A DNA stretch of 64,000 nt from Verrucomicrobiota bacterium (GTDB taxonomy: Bacteria; Verrucomicrobiota; Verrucomicrobiia; Limisphaerales; JAEYXS01). A model generated the notes under the pieces. It saw only the letters and a program-made list of their open reading frames with translations, was not told the origin of the DNA and made no database searches. The DNA lies in the NCBI GenBank assembly GCA_023431185.1, contig JAEYXS010000048.1, positions 1-64,000 on the forward strand, read 5' to 3'. The position numbers and the translations under genes are program-made. Below, piece by piece: positions 26,384-35,637 of this stretch (positions are counted from its first letter, which is position 1; each line of letters opens with the position of its first letter).

Positions 26384-27784
26384 ATGAGCAAGCAAAGTCC
26401 GGTATCCCGTTCAGGTCGGTTCGGCAGCGGCCCCGCCGCCGAGGTCGCCAAGTTTTCCGAGTCCATCTCCTTTGACTGGCGTCTCTGGCGGCATGACATC
26501 ATGGGCTCCATCGCCCACGCCACCATGCTGCACAAGATCGGCGTGCTGACCAAAGTGGAGCTGGCTTCCATCCAGATGGGCTTGGAGGAGATCGGACGCG
26601 AGATCGACGAGGAACGCTTCGAGTGGAAGGAAGAACTCGAGGACGTGCACATGAACATCGAGGCTGAGCTGACCAAGCGCGTGCCCGCAGGCGCCAAGCT
26701 GCACACCTCCCGTTCACGTAATGACCAGGTGGCGCTCGACGTCCGCATGTGGCTGCGGGATGAGATCGCGGAGTTGTGCCAGGAGATCCGTGGCTTGCAA
26801 AAGGCGCTCGTGGAGCTTGGCGCAAAGAACAGCGATGTGGTCATCCCCGGCTACACGCACTTGCAACGCGCCCAGCCCGTCTATTTCGCGCATCACCTGC
26901 TTGCTTACGTGGAGATGCTCGATCGCGATCACGGCCGGCTCATCGATTGCTTTCAACGCGTGAACGTCTGTCCGCTCGGCAGCGGCGCGATCGCGGGGTC
27001 CACCCTGCGGTTGGATCGTGAACTGGTCGCGAAGCTGCTCGGTTTCGTTGATGCGAATGACAAACCGCTCGTCACGCAGAACAGCATGGATGGCGTGAGC
27101 GATCGCGATTTCATGGTCGAGTTCTGCTCCACTGCCGCGCTCATCGCCGTGCACCTCTCGCGCCTGTCGGAGGACATCATCATCTGGTTCAGCACCGAGT
27201 TCAGCTACATCAAGATCGCCGACGCCTACACCACCGGCTCCTCCCTGATGCCGCAGAAGAAGAACCCGGACGTGGCTGAACTAACGCGTGGCAAAACCGG
27301 CCGCGTCGTCGGCAACCTCATGTCCCTGCTCACGCTGCTGAAAGGTCTGCCCATGACCTACAATCGCGACCTGCAAGAAGACAAGGAACGCCTGTTCGAT
27401 ACCGCCGACACCGTCCGCGCCTGCGTGCGCCTTACCGCCGCGATGATCGCGAACACCACGGTAAGTAAAGCCGCCTGCGCCAAGGCCGCGAGCGACCCCC
27501 TGCTCCTCGCCACCGATCTCGCGGATTACCTCGTAAAGAAAGGCATGGCCTTCCGCCAAGCCCATCACGTCGTCGGTGCCGTCGTCGCTTACAGCGAAAA
27601 GACCGGCAAACCTCTCGACAAACTCACCGTCAAAGAGTTCCAGGCCATCGACAAGACCTTCACCAAAGACGTCGCGGAAGTCTTTGACCTGCAGAAGGCG
27701 ATGGACCGCCGCGCACTCACCGGCGCACCTGGCACCAAGGAAGTGAAGAAACAACTGGCACGCTGGAAGAGGGTGCTGGTGTAA
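26384..27784 (+). CDS. argH: Argininosuccinate lyase
   Basis: 466 residues from the ATG at 26384 (MSKQSPVSRSGRFG); an in-frame ATG at 26363 is less likely. It splits argininosuccinate to arginine and fumarate, the last step of arginine synthesis. Fumarase/aspartase superfamily motifs: TSRSRNDQVALDVRMW, GYTHLQRAQPV, and the signature loop GSSLMPQKKNPD with the catalytic Ser. It is isolated from other arg genes in this window. Confidence 0.96.
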   Translation: MSKQSPVSRSGRFGSGPAAEVAKFSESISFDWRLWRHDIMGSIAHATMLHKIGVLTKVELASIQMGLEEIGREIDEERFEWKEELEDVHMNIEAELTKRVPAGAKLHTSRSRNDQVALDVRMWLRDEIAELCQEIRGLQKALVELGAKNSDVVIPGYTHLQRAQPVYFAHHLLAYVEMLDRDHGRLIDCFQRVNVCPLGSGAIAGSTLRLDRELVAKLLGFVDANDKPLVTQNSMDGVSDRDFMVEFCSTAALIAVHLSRLSEDIIIWFSTEFSYIKIADAYTTGSSLMPQKKNPDVAELTRGKTGRVVGNLMSLLTLLKGLPMTYNRDLQEDKERLFDTADTVRACVRLTAAMIANTTVSKAACAKAASDPLLLATDLADYLVKKGMAFRQAHHVVGAVVAYSEKTGKPLDKLTVKEFQAIDKTFTKDVAEVFDLQKAMDRRALTGAPGTKEVKKQLARWKRVLV

Positions 27785-27802
27785 GACTTGCCACGAAAGG
27801 AT

Positions 27803-28897
27803 CTACTCTCCCGTCATCAACTTCTTGTCCACACCCAGGTGCTGGAAGAAAAACTTCCGCAACGCCTCGTTTGAATTGCCTTTCGATTTCGGCTCGGCGG
27901 CGGACAGGAAAATCTCCGCCTTCACGCCCACTTTGTCGCACTGTTCCTTCAGGACGGTGACATGCTTGGGGTGATGCAACAGGTGGCCGCGGTCCTTGGG
28001 TTCTCCATCCGGATTGGAACAATGGAGGAACACCGGGGCGTCATCCTTGGAGGCCAGCTTCAGCATGCTGACACCCGCGCGGATCTTCGCGCCCTGCTCC
28101 GAGTCCAAATCTTCGCGGGTCTTCAGATGATAGAACGCGGGAGCCTCTTCCTCGCGCGACCATTCGGTTTTGAACTTGCCGATGCGCTCCTCCCATTCGA
28201 TCAAGTCATACGTTGCCTGACCGTTCAATGATCCGGCCGCCACAATGCGTGACGATTCGCGCAACACCGGATCCGCATTCTTCGGATCCGCCAGGTCATC
28301 ATGAAACGCCAGCCAGACCGAAGTGCCCGCCCCCGCCGAACCGCCATACGATGCGATCCGTTTCGGATCGATGTTGAAATCCTTCGCCTTGTAGCGCACG
28401 TACTGGATCGCCCGCGCACAGTCGCGCAGGATGTCTTGGATCGGCGCATCTGGCAGAAACCGGTAGCTGATGGACATGAAGGACACGCCGTTCTCCAGGC
28501 ATGCCTTGATCATCTCCGGATTGGCCTGCGATTTGTCGCCATTGCGGAATCCTCCACCGTGGATGAACACCACGAGCGGAGCCGGCTTATCAGACTTCGC
28601 GCGCCACAGGTCCAGCACATTGCGCTCATGCGGGCCGTATTTCACGTTTGCGAAATCGGCCTTGGGCAGCTTGCTGTTCGTGGCGGGCGCGGATTTCTGG
28701 GACCGCATCTTTGAATAATAGGCCAGCCCCTCTTGCACAGTCAGCGTGCCGTCCTTGTTCGTATCCGCCTCCGGATAACGCTTGCGCAACTGCTCGAGGC
28801 GTTCCGGGCTGAGATTGCCCAAGTCTGCCGCGGCGAGAGCCAACGCCGCCATGGTCATACACGCCGCCAGCGCGCCCAGTTTGATTCGCATCTTCAT
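27803..28897 (-). CDS. Secreted alpha/beta-hydrolase (esterase) with N-terminal EF-hand
   Basis: 364 residues. A signal peptide (about 1-22) is followed by an EF-hand loop, DTNKDGTLTVQEG, near residues 44-56, a possible calcium site. The hydrolase domain carries FIHGGGFRNGD (oxyanion hole) and SYGGSAGAGTS with the nucleophile Ser. These features point to a carboxylesterase of the hormone-sensitive-lipase/acetyl-esterase group. AAGGTA lies just before the ATG. The gene downstream of it on the other strand is argH (convergent); upstream lie the beta-sandwich protein and sulfatases, perhaps one polysaccharide-degradation operon. Confidence 0.85.
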   Translation of the reverse strand: MKMRIKLGALAACMTMAALALAAADLGNLSPERLEQLRKRYPEADTNKDGTLTVQEGLAYYSKMRSQKSAPATNSKLPKADFANVKYGPHERNVLDLWRAKSDKPAPLVVFIHGGGFRNGDKSQANPEMIKACLENGVSFMSISYRFLPDAPIQDILRDCARAIQYVRYKAKDFNIDPKRIASYGGSAGAGTSVWLAFHDDLADPKNADPVLRESSRIVAAGSLNGQATYDLIEWEERIGKFKTEWSREEEAPAFYHLKTREDLDSEQGAKIRAGVSMLKLASKDDAPVFLHCSNPDGEPKDRGHLLHHPKHVTVLKEQCDKVGVKAEIFLSAAEPKSKGNSNEALRKFFFQHLGVDKKLMTGE

Positions 28898-28910
28898 TGT
28901 TTTACCTTCT

Positions 28911-29552
28911 TTACTTCACCATCGCCGTTTTCGCCAGCGTTTCCACCTTCACGTCGCGCACGGATACCGTGCCATAGCTGAATCCCAGCCCCAGCTTCGT
29001 TTTCTCCTTCGCGATGGCTGCATGTTCGAACGTCTTTTTGAAATCACCGACGGCCAGTTCGCATCTGTTCCCCTCGAACTTCACGGTCGCCTCCACCCAC
29101 TTGCCCTCCGGCAAGGCTGGCGTCTTGGCACCTCGCTCCACCAGCGCGACCGCCTTGGCATCCTTCCCCTGCTCCGGCCACGCTCGCACAGATAACCCCG
29201 CCTCACTATGCACAAAGCGGAACACATGCCCCTTGTCATCGTTCAAGGTGAAAACAAACTGCTTTGCCTTTTCCGCCTTGTAGGCAAAACGCACCGTAGC
29301 ATCCTTGAACGACATGCTATACCACATGATCGGCCCGTGATTCTTGTTCTTCTCGTAGAGCTTGTCGTCCTGCGTGCAAGTCGCGATGCCCTTTTCCAGC
29401 TTCCACTCGCCACGATTTGCGGAAAGATCGCGTCCCTCCTTCTTCGGCGAATCAAACTTGTCCTCCAGCAATGTGGCTGCGTGTGTCTGGACAACAGCCA
29501 GCAATGACAGCGCGACCAGCAAATTTCTCATCAGCTTGTTTTTCATAGGCAT
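28911..29552 (-). CDS. Secreted beta-sandwich (concanavalin/DUF1080-like) protein
   Basis: About 213 residues. A signal peptide ends QTHAATLLEDKF. The rest is predicted all-beta: FDSPKKEGRDLSANRGEW, then MWYSMSFKDATVRFAY and GTVSVRDVKVETL at the end, the pattern of LamG/DUF1080-like carbohydrate-associated domains. No catalytic motif is seen, so it may be a binding protein. Starts at 29555 (GTG), 29552 or 29546 (ATG) are all possible. It is 6 bases after the sulfatase stop and 13 before the esterase start, so it sits inside one operon. Confidence 0.7.
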   Translation of the reverse strand: MPMKNKLMRNLLVALSLLAVVQTHAATLLEDKFDSPKKEGRDLSANRGEWKLEKGIATCTQDDKLYEKNKNHGPIMWYSMSFKDATVRFAYKAEKAKQFVFTLNDDKGHVFRFVHSEAGLSVRAWPEQGKDAKAVALVERGAKTPALPEGKWVEATVKFEGNRCELAVGDFKKTFEHAAIAKEKTKLGLGFSYGTVSVRDVKVETLAKTAMVK

Positions 29553-29558
29553 CACTTG

Positions 29559-31583
29559 CTATTTCACCGCTCCGGCAAAATCCCAGGTCGTTGGTTTCCC
29601 TTTGGCGGCAGGCGCCAGTTGCACCCAATCCACCTCCACCGGCCCGTTCTGTGCGGGCAGATAAACCCTCATGTGCGCGATGGAACCGTTCACCGGCAAG
29701 GCCACCGGCACCTCACTCCACGCCTTGCCTCCGGCGACTTTGAATGTCACCACCTGTCCGTCACTCGGAAATGTCTCCTGATCCGCCGTGCGCCATTGGA
29801 TCTTTCCCTCTCCACCCGCCACCGTGCGCAAACGCAGATTCACATTTACAGCTCCGTTATATTTCAAGGTCGCCAACCGCACCGTCGCGATGAACGGGTT
29901 ACGCCCATCCGCCTCCAGATGCAATGCCCCGTCCTTCAGCGACGTCTTCACCGCCTTCGGCACCCACCCTTGCAGATCATGCGCCGCCACCGGTCTCCCA
30001 GGCATCACCGGTCTGCCGCTGAACGCCGGATTCGGTTTCGGATACAGCGCACCCGTATCTTTCAAGAACCCGTCGATCAACGCACTCAGCTCCGTCACCT
30101 TCTCCGGCATTGCCTCCACTAGGTTCTTCGCCTCGCTGATATCCTCACGCAGATTATACAATTCATGCGTGCCGGGATTTCCGAACCAGCGCAACAGCTT
30201 GAAATCCCCGCTCCGCACCCACACCCCGCCCGCGCGATTCGCCCCCGCATGCGGATGATAATTGAAATACGCCTTCCGCTCCAAGTTGCCCTCACCCTTC
30301 AATACCTTCGCATAGCTCACGCCGTCGAAAACCTGCTGTGCCGGTTTCTTGATCCCCAGCAGATCGATCACCGTCGGATACACATCGATTGGTCCCACCA
30401 CGGCATCGCTCGTCGTGCCCGTCTTGATTTCGCCCGCCCACGCCCACATCAAGGGCACTCGCGTGCCGCCCTCATAAAGCGTTCCTTTACCATCGCGTAA
30501 CGGTGTATTCATCGTCGGCGGCTGATCGCCCGCCCACTTGCGCCAGTCCGTCAGGAATTCACTCTTGGCTTTCTCCGCTTTCGCGGTCTTCGCCGTGGCA
30601 GGCACGTTGCTGTGCACATTCCCGCCGTTATCGGAGTAGAAGATGACGATGGTATTATCCGCGATACCCTGCTTCTCCAACTCATCCACGATCCGTCCGA
30701 AGCACTCATCCACACTCTTCAACATCGACGCCATGATCGGATTTCCCTGCCGCCCCGTCGGGTCTTTCTTGTTGGCGAAATACTTCGTGTATTCCTCCTT
30801 ATGCCCCCAAGGCCCATGCACTCCATAGCACCACAGGTTCAGGAAGAACGGACCGCCTTTACTGCTTTGGATGAACTTCACCGCCTCCGCTGCCTGCCGG
30901 TCCACGATGTATTCTCCCTCCGGTCCATCCGTGATATTGCCCACTTTGTTGCGCCCGCCCGGAACGCCCTCCGCCTTCACGCCATAAGGCGAGAAATACT
31001 CACCCGGCGGTCCCGGATCAGGATGACAATGGAACGTCACATCGAACCCCTGCTGTTCCGGCCAATGCGGTTGCGTGAGACCCAAGTGCCACTTGCCGAT
31101 GTGCGCCGTGCGATATCCCGCCGCCTTGAGCGTCTCCGCCAGCGTGATCTGCGCCGGCTCCAGGTAATTCTTGCTCTGCGGCAATAGCATCGGCTGGTTC
31201 GGCGGTGCGGTGTCAGCCTGGAATGTATGCCCCGCCGGTTGCGGCGGCTGATGTCCCGAGGCCGTCGTGATCCCGTGCCGCGCCGTGTATTGTCCGCTCA
31301 AGATGCTCGCGCGTGTGGGAGAACACAGCGGCTGAGCATACGCATTCGTGAACCGCATCGCCCGCTTCGCGAATTTATCAATGTTCGGCGTCTCGTAATA
31401 CTTGCTGCCGTAAACCCCCGAATCCATCCACCCCATATCATCCACCAGGAACAAAACCACATTCGGCTGTTTGGTAGCAGCACGCGCCATCGTCGGGAAC
31501 ACCCCCGAAAGCATCAAGGCAACGAATAGGATGAGGGGCACCCCCATCGTGATCGTTCTCGTCGTCGTCATCCTCGCTTTCAT
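29559..31583 (-). CDS. Secreted sulfatase (formylglycine type)
   Basis: 674 residues from the ATG at 31583, which has GAGG about 8 bases upstream; a GTG at 31595 overlaps the previous stop. A signal peptide ends TMARAATKQ. The N-terminal metal-binding block is NVVLFLVDDMGWMD, and CSPTRAS near residue 90 holds the Cys to be converted to formylglycine. GKWHLG and FYSDNGGN are further sulfatase motifs. The C-terminal 130 residues are a beta-rich domain resembling the DUF1080-like neighbour. It hydrolyses sulfate esters, probably of polysaccharides, outside the cytosol. Confidence 0.93.
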   Translation of the reverse strand: MKARMTTTRTITMGVPLILFVALMLSGVFPTMARAATKQPNVVLFLVDDMGWMDSGVYGSKYYETPNIDKFAKRAMRFTNAYAQPLCSPTRASILSGQYTARHGITTASGHQPPQPAGHTFQADTAPPNQPMLLPQSKNYLEPAQITLAETLKAAGYRTAHIGKWHLGLTQPHWPEQQGFDVTFHCHPDPGPPGEYFSPYGVKAEGVPGGRNKVGNITDGPEGEYIVDRQAAEAVKFIQSSKGGPFFLNLWCYGVHGPWGHKEEYTKYFANKKDPTGRQGNPIMASMLKSVDECFGRIVDELEKQGIADNTIVIFYSDNGGNVHSNVPATAKTAKAEKAKSEFLTDWRKWAGDQPPTMNTPLRDGKGTLYEGGTRVPLMWAWAGEIKTGTTSDAVVGPIDVYPTVIDLLGIKKPAQQVFDGVSYAKVLKGEGNLERKAYFNYHPHAGANRAGGVWVRSGDFKLLRWFGNPGTHELYNLREDISEAKNLVEAMPEKVTELSALIDGFLKDTGALYPKPNPAFSGRPVMPGRPVAAHDLQGWVPKAVKTSLKDGALHLEADGRNPFIATVRLATLKYNGAVNVNLRLRTVAGGEGKIQWRTADQETFPSDGQVVTFKVAGGKAWSEVPVALPVNGSIAHMRVYLPAQNGPVEVDWVQLAPAAKGKPTTWDFAGAVK

Positions 31584-31594
31584 ATTCTTCCTCA

Positions 31595-33136
31595 CTATTT
31601 CTTTTTCTTCCCCTTCGGCTCCTCCGCCGCCTTCGCCTTCATCATCTCTTCCAGCTTCGGCTCCTGCGCTTTCAGCCAGGTCTCATATCCTTTGCCCCGG
31701 CCTGCCAGATATTTGTAGGTATCGAAGATCGCCGCATTCCCCAGCGCCCGCGGATCTTGCTCCGCCAGCAGCATGTTCCGCATGCGATACTGCAAATCCT
31801 CCATCACCGGTTGGAACGCCGTGTCATTCGCCAGATTCCGCACGCACTCCGGATCATCCGTCAGCCGGTAAAGTTCATCCGCCGGACGCTTGCCAAAGCA
31901 CAGCTCGTAGTAATGCCCGCCCAGGAACTTGATCACTTCCTTGCTCGGCCCCGGATCGCAATTCCCGAAATCCGTCTCTGGATTTCCTACCGGCCAGCGC
32001 TCCGGATGATAGTTATGCACATACAGATACTCCTTCGTGCGCAGCGCCCGCACCGGATAACCCCAATCATTCGGCCGCCCCAGATCATGCCGCTCCTTCC
32101 CCACCAGCATCACACTCCGCTCCGGCTCCACCTGCCCGGACTTATCCGAGCGCAAAAGGTTCACCAGACTCTTCCCCGTCATCTGCGGATGCACCTTCAC
32201 TCCCGCCAGTTCCAGATAAGTCGGCGCGAAGTCCCGCACATTGATGAAATCCTCCACTACCCGACCCGCCTTGATCCCCTTGCCCCAACGCATCGCCAGC
32301 GGCAGATGAAACCCATCCTCATGGATCTGCCCCTTCACATACGGAAACGGCATCCCATGATCCGACGTCACGATGATCAGCGTGTTCTCCAGCTCCCCCG
32401 CCGCTTCGAGCGCCTGCAACGCCTTGCCGATGTGCGCATCCGCATACTCTACCTCAATCGCATAATCCGCCAGATCCCCCCGCACCACCGCCGTATCCGG
32501 CAGATACGCGGGCACCTTCACATCTTCTAGTTTCTTCCCCAGCCGCACACCCGAGTTCAATTCATACGCCCGATGCGGCTCCTGAAAACCCATCCAGAAA
32601 CTGAACGGCTTGTCCTTCGGCCGCTGCGCCAGGAACGCCTCAAAATTCTTCGCGTAATCATTTCGCCCGATGGCACTCGCTGGCACCTCCGCCATCTTGT
32701 GCGTGTCAAAAGAAGGCCCCGCCGGATTGCGCTTGAACCCCGTGCTCTTGAAATCACCCGGCCCCCACCCCTTCCCCGTCAAACCCACCGTATATCCCGC
32801 CTGCTCCAGCAGATCCGGATACACCGCGAACTTGGAGGGAAACAACCCGTTATGATTCACCGCCTCCTCCAGTTGCCAGCTATTGCGCCCCGTCAAGATG
32901 CTCGCCCGGCAGGGACTGCACTTGGGGTTCGAAGTGAATGCGTTCTTGAACAAGATCCCTTCCTTCGCGATCCGATCAAAATTCGGCGTCTTCACCCAAT
33001 CACACCCATACGCCCCCGCATGCTGCCACCCCCAATCATCAAAGATGATGAACAACACATTCGGCCGCACATCCGCCGCCTGCAACTTGCTCACCAACGC
33101 ACCTACAACCACCAGTGCCAATAGCCAAGCGCGCAT
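31595..33136 (-). CDS. Secreted sulfatase (heparan N-sulfatase-like)
   Basis: 513 residues from the ATG at 33136 (MRAWLLALVVVG, a signal peptide ending LQAAD). The frame stays open 102 codons further up, but that part is a palindromic repeat and has no protein character. NVLFIIFDDWGWQHAG is the metal block, CSPCRAS near residue 80 the formylglycine site, and TSDHGMPFPY a third metal block. The sequence style (NRIAKEGILFKNAF, GFQEPHR) fits the sulfamidase/N-sulfoglucosamine branch. The C-terminus is Lys-rich. Its stop overlaps the GTG upstream of the next sulfatase by one base, so it is the first gene of this operon. Confidence 0.92.
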   Translation of the reverse strand: MRAWLLALVVVGALVSKLQAADVRPNVLFIIFDDWGWQHAGAYGCDWVKTPNFDRIAKEGILFKNAFTSNPKCSPCRASILTGRNSWQLEEAVNHNGLFPSKFAVYPDLLEQAGYTVGLTGKGWGPGDFKSTGFKRNPAGPSFDTHKMAEVPASAIGRNDYAKNFEAFLAQRPKDKPFSFWMGFQEPHRAYELNSGVRLGKKLEDVKVPAYLPDTAVVRGDLADYAIEVEYADAHIGKALQALEAAGELENTLIIVTSDHGMPFPYVKGQIHEDGFHLPLAMRWGKGIKAGRVVEDFINVRDFAPTYLELAGVKVHPQMTGKSLVNLLRSDKSGQVEPERSVMLVGKERHDLGRPNDWGYPVRALRTKEYLYVHNYHPERWPVGNPETDFGNCDPGPSKEVIKFLGGHYYELCFGKRPADELYRLTDDPECVRNLANDTAFQPVMEDLQYRMRNMLLAEQDPRALGNAAIFDTYKYLAGRGKGYETWLKAQEPKLEEMMKAKAAEEPKGKKKK

Positions 33137-33165
33137 GTATTTACCGAAACTCGACAAATGTTCTC

Positions 33166-33215
33166 CCTCTCCTCTTGGAGGCCGAACTTCGGCTGAGGAG
33201 AGGGCTGGGGTGAGG
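33166..33215. repeat. CCCTCTCC-type palindromic repeat, copy a
   Basis: CCTCTCCTC (33166-33174) pairs with GAGGAGAGG (33195-33203), followed by GCTGGGGTGAGG. The same composition of blocks, in the other orientation, occurs at 55704-55740 and inside pseG at 56944-57012. Confidence 0.75.
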
Positions 33216-33439
33216 AGTGAGCGTGCCCGAAGGCTTCCTGCTGTTTCAGCAAATTTCCGTTGTTTCCCCATATTCATGACTTGGCTCCTGATTAATGACG
33301 CCGGACACGGCCTAAAGGTTTCGGTGAACTGCCGCATCATGCCCGTCCAACCCGCCCCCGTCAGCAACATTCCTTGGCCCCATCCGCCCTCTGTTGCCCC
33401 TGCTTTCTCCTGTTCCATTTCCTTTTTCATGCTCCAATT

Positions 33440-33920
33440 CATATCACGCCAAACCGCCTTCCGTTAGCACTCCGCTCGCTACAACTCACTCCAGCTACAC
33501 AAAATTTCGCATTTCTCATGTGCCCACTCTGTCATATCGAGAGCACCTCCGGTATCCTTGCATCTCACTACATCCCACTGCATCCACACAAAATTTTAGT
33601 TTTTTCATACCGCCACTCTGCCACATCTCAATCCTCTCCGTGAGGCCTATATGCGCTACCTGCGCTATATGGAGACAAAATTCTCCCTATCTCGCCCGCC
33701 ATCCTGCTAGAACCTCTCCGCCGCCGCTAACCTTGCGTTCCACTACGTTCCAATACGTTCACCCAAAATGTTTCCGTTCGCACCCTTTCTTCATTCTGGG
33801 GAGGCCGAACTTCGGCACTCTGCATTCTGAATTCCTTTCATGCCCACATCCTGCCAGATCATTTGCTCCTCCGTTAGCCTTCAGTGCGCCCGGTGCGCTC
33901 CATGGAGACAAAATCTCAGG
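33440..33920. repeat. Degenerate tandem array, about 88 bp per unit, five units
   Basis: The core CAAAAT recurs at 33500, 33589, 33676, 33764 and 33909; spacings are 89, 87, 88 and 145, the last containing an insert of about 57 bp. Units share TTCAT, then CCCAC.TCCTGCCA, then CTCCGTTAG, then a TGCG..C block and (GA)CACAAAATT. A unit of 88 is not a multiple of three and the frames are broken, so it is non-coding. I know of no named family. Confidence 0.6.
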
Positions 33921-34130
33921 AAAACGCCCCCCTACTGAGAAACCACGCGCACAACTCATCACCATGCCACGCGGCGCTAACGGCGGGCCTTTCGCCGGGG
34001 GCTGTTGAATCGGGTTGGTCGAGTGTGCTATACAGGTGCCGAACCGCATTGCAGGCCTGCCTGCGGCTTGGCCTGCTTGGGGGTCGCCGGGGTGCGGTCA
34101 TCGGTGCACTGCAACCTCAGCCATAAACCC

Positions 34131-35078
34131 ATGCCAAATAGAACCCAGCTCAGCTCCAAACAACAGTCCATTGTTGAGGAACACTTGGAACGGGATGCGC
34201 GGACACCCCGCAAGAATGCTTCGGCCAGCGTCTGGGAGTTGATCACCCGCAAGACTCTGGCGGCCGATGAACTCCTCAAAGATCCGTTGTGGAAAAAACA
34301 CCGGCGATTTGCCTCCCTGCCTGATGGCCAGCTTCAGGTGATCTGCCTGACTGGCAAGAGATCCGGTGACGGTCTCTTTCCACCCGACTGCATCGGTGAT
34401 GGCATCCTTCGGCGGTTTGCTCTGAACTCGCCCTTGGAATTGGCGCTACGGCTCTCGATCGGCGCACGCTATCAATGGGCCTCGGACCAATGGAACGGCA
34501 ACTGCAATCACGATGAACTTTGGCGCCCCATCCTCCAAGCCATTGCCGCCCGTGATTTCACGGCCGCCGGACACCTTGCAGACATGGCCAAGCTCGACCA
34601 CCGCTCACCTGCCCCGATCTTGACGGGCGTTATCTCCCTGCTGCGGAAAGATCCCCGCCTTCTTCAATCTGCCGCCGTCCCGGTTTCGAAGAAAGATCCC
34701 GCGTACGTCAGAGCCATAAAGTCCGTGCTTAAGGCTGTCGCGGATGGCTCGGTGGCAGATTTCGCGAATGGCATGAATGAAATGCTGAGCGCATATCGCC
34801 GTTACATGTTTGGCGATGAACTCTACGGCCTGATTGACCCTCATGCCCTCGGTCTGTACGAATTATGCCGCCGGTTCGATCCGCTGGTGGTGGCAGACTT
34901 CGACATCGGCCGAAAACTGCCTTGGAATCAGGAATACTACGAATGGTCCCAACAGATCGCTGACATCTCCGACCATTTCAACGTAACGGATGTTCCAGAA
35001 ACCATCGGGCGTTTCCTGTTCCGTTTCGAGACGATTCCGTGGGGTAAGCAGGTGCTCGCAAACTGGCATTCCGCATAA
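34131..35078 (+). CDS. Hypothetical protein, soluble, possibly immunity-like
   Basis: 315 residues from the ATG at 34131; the frame is open 42 codons further up but that part is Cys/Gly-rich and unlikely. No signal or membrane helix. The sequence looks alpha-helical, with FALNSPLELALRLSIGARYQ, NGMNEMLSAYRRYMFGDELY and DPHALGLYELCRRFDPL in its second half. The last block faintly recalls polymorphic-toxin immunity proteins of the Imm49 type, but I cannot confirm this. It ends over the 3' part of a convergent small frame (34937-35311). No toxin gene is next to it. Confidence 0.65.
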   Translation: MPNRTQLSSKQQSIVEEHLERDARTPRKNASASVWELITRKTLAADELLKDPLWKKHRRFASLPDGQLQVICLTGKRSGDGLFPPDCIGDGILRRFALNSPLELALRLSIGARYQWASDQWNGNCNHDELWRPILQAIAARDFTAAGHLADMAKLDHRSPAPILTGVISLLRKDPRLLQSAAVPVSKKDPAYVRAIKSVLKAVADGSVADFANGMNEMLSAYRRYMFGDELYGLIDPHALGLYELCRRFDPLVVADFDIGRKLPWNQEYYEWSQQIADISDHFNVTDVPETIGRFLFRFETIPWGKQVLANWHSA

Positions 35079-35311
35079 CCAACCATCAAGGGGTCATCGG
35101 GGGAAAGGTCCCATACATTGAGGTTCCCCCGACAAAACAGATACCACGCACCATGCTTGTGCACGGCATCCAAGACTTCCACATCGACTACCGTGTCATT
35201 GTCAAAGTTCAGCGATATCCACTCCTCGCGCTGAAAACGCTTCCACTCGACTGACCAATTTTCCCCACGAGCTAACACTTTGAAATCGAAGTCCATAATG
35301 GGAACCCCCAA
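34937..35311 (-). CDS. Small hypothetical protein or remnant
   Basis: 124 residues. The first 80 residues lie outside any other gene and look like a real soluble protein (DFDFKVLARGENWSVEWKRF, then WYLFCRGNLNVWDLSPDD). The last 45 codons run antisense to the end of the convergent gene at 34131-35078, which is unusual and may mean the true end was lost. It is a small gene in a repeat-rich stretch; I recognise no family. It could be a decayed gene. Confidence 0.4.
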   Translation of the reverse strand: MGVPIMDFDFKVLARGENWSVEWKRFQREEWISLNFDNDTVVDVEVLDAVHKHGAWYLFCRGNLNVWDLSPDDPLMVGYAECQFASTCLPHGIVSKRNRKRPMVSGTSVTLKWSEMSAICWDHS

Positions 35312-35637
35312 GCATTGTGATATTTGATCTTAATAAGGCAACCAGCAAAAGCCTCACTCCCTTCCGTCGCTCGCTGGTAAATTTCCAAGTCACCTCACCA
35401 CCATTGCGCTCCACCACCCTCCCCGCTTTCAAATTCCCCGTCAAGCCACACGCATCCCCCTCGTAATCGTCCTCGCTCCCAAGCCGTAGCAGCCGAGGTG
35501 ACGAGGCTCTAACCTCCCCCCTCTCGATGTTCGGCGTTCGATGTTGGATGTTCGATGTTTCCCCCCCTTGGTCATTAGGATTTCGTCATTGGTCATTCCG
35601 CTTGCCGCTCTTCCCTCCTGCCTTCTAAACTCATCTC
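35312..35637. other. Repeat-rich intergenic region
   Basis: 326 bases with no supported gene. It contains a GTAGCAGCC...GGCT hairpin (about 35486-35508), a 40-bp dispersed repeat (35521-35560) and a GGTCATT-type simple repeat (35571-35597). A short minus-strand frame at 35202-35444 has no convincing protein features. Confidence 0.55.
35521..35560 (+). repeat. 40-bp dispersed GTTCGATGTT repeat, copy 1
   Basis: Its reverse complement matches 55610-55649 at 39 of 40 positions. Internally it is built of near-copies of GATGTTCG. Both copies are intergenic. Confidence 0.9.

Larger units (their letters stand above)
33137..34130. other. Gene-poor region upstream of the sulfatase operon
   Basis: About 990 bases with no supported gene. 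It holds the promoter region of the sulfatase operon, one palindromic CCCTCTCC-type repeat (33166-33215), a degenerate array of about 88 bp per unit (33440-33920) and some 200 bases without recognisable structure before the gene at 34131. Reading frames here are interrupted or run through repeats. Confidence 0.7.

Noticed and set aside
33137..33442. 102-codon N-terminal extension of the second sulfatase
   Set aside because: It is translated palindromic repeat; the signal peptide begins at 33136.
33440..33920. CRISPR array
   Set aside because: Units of about 88 bp are degenerate throughout; there are no short exact direct repeats with unique spacers and no cas genes.
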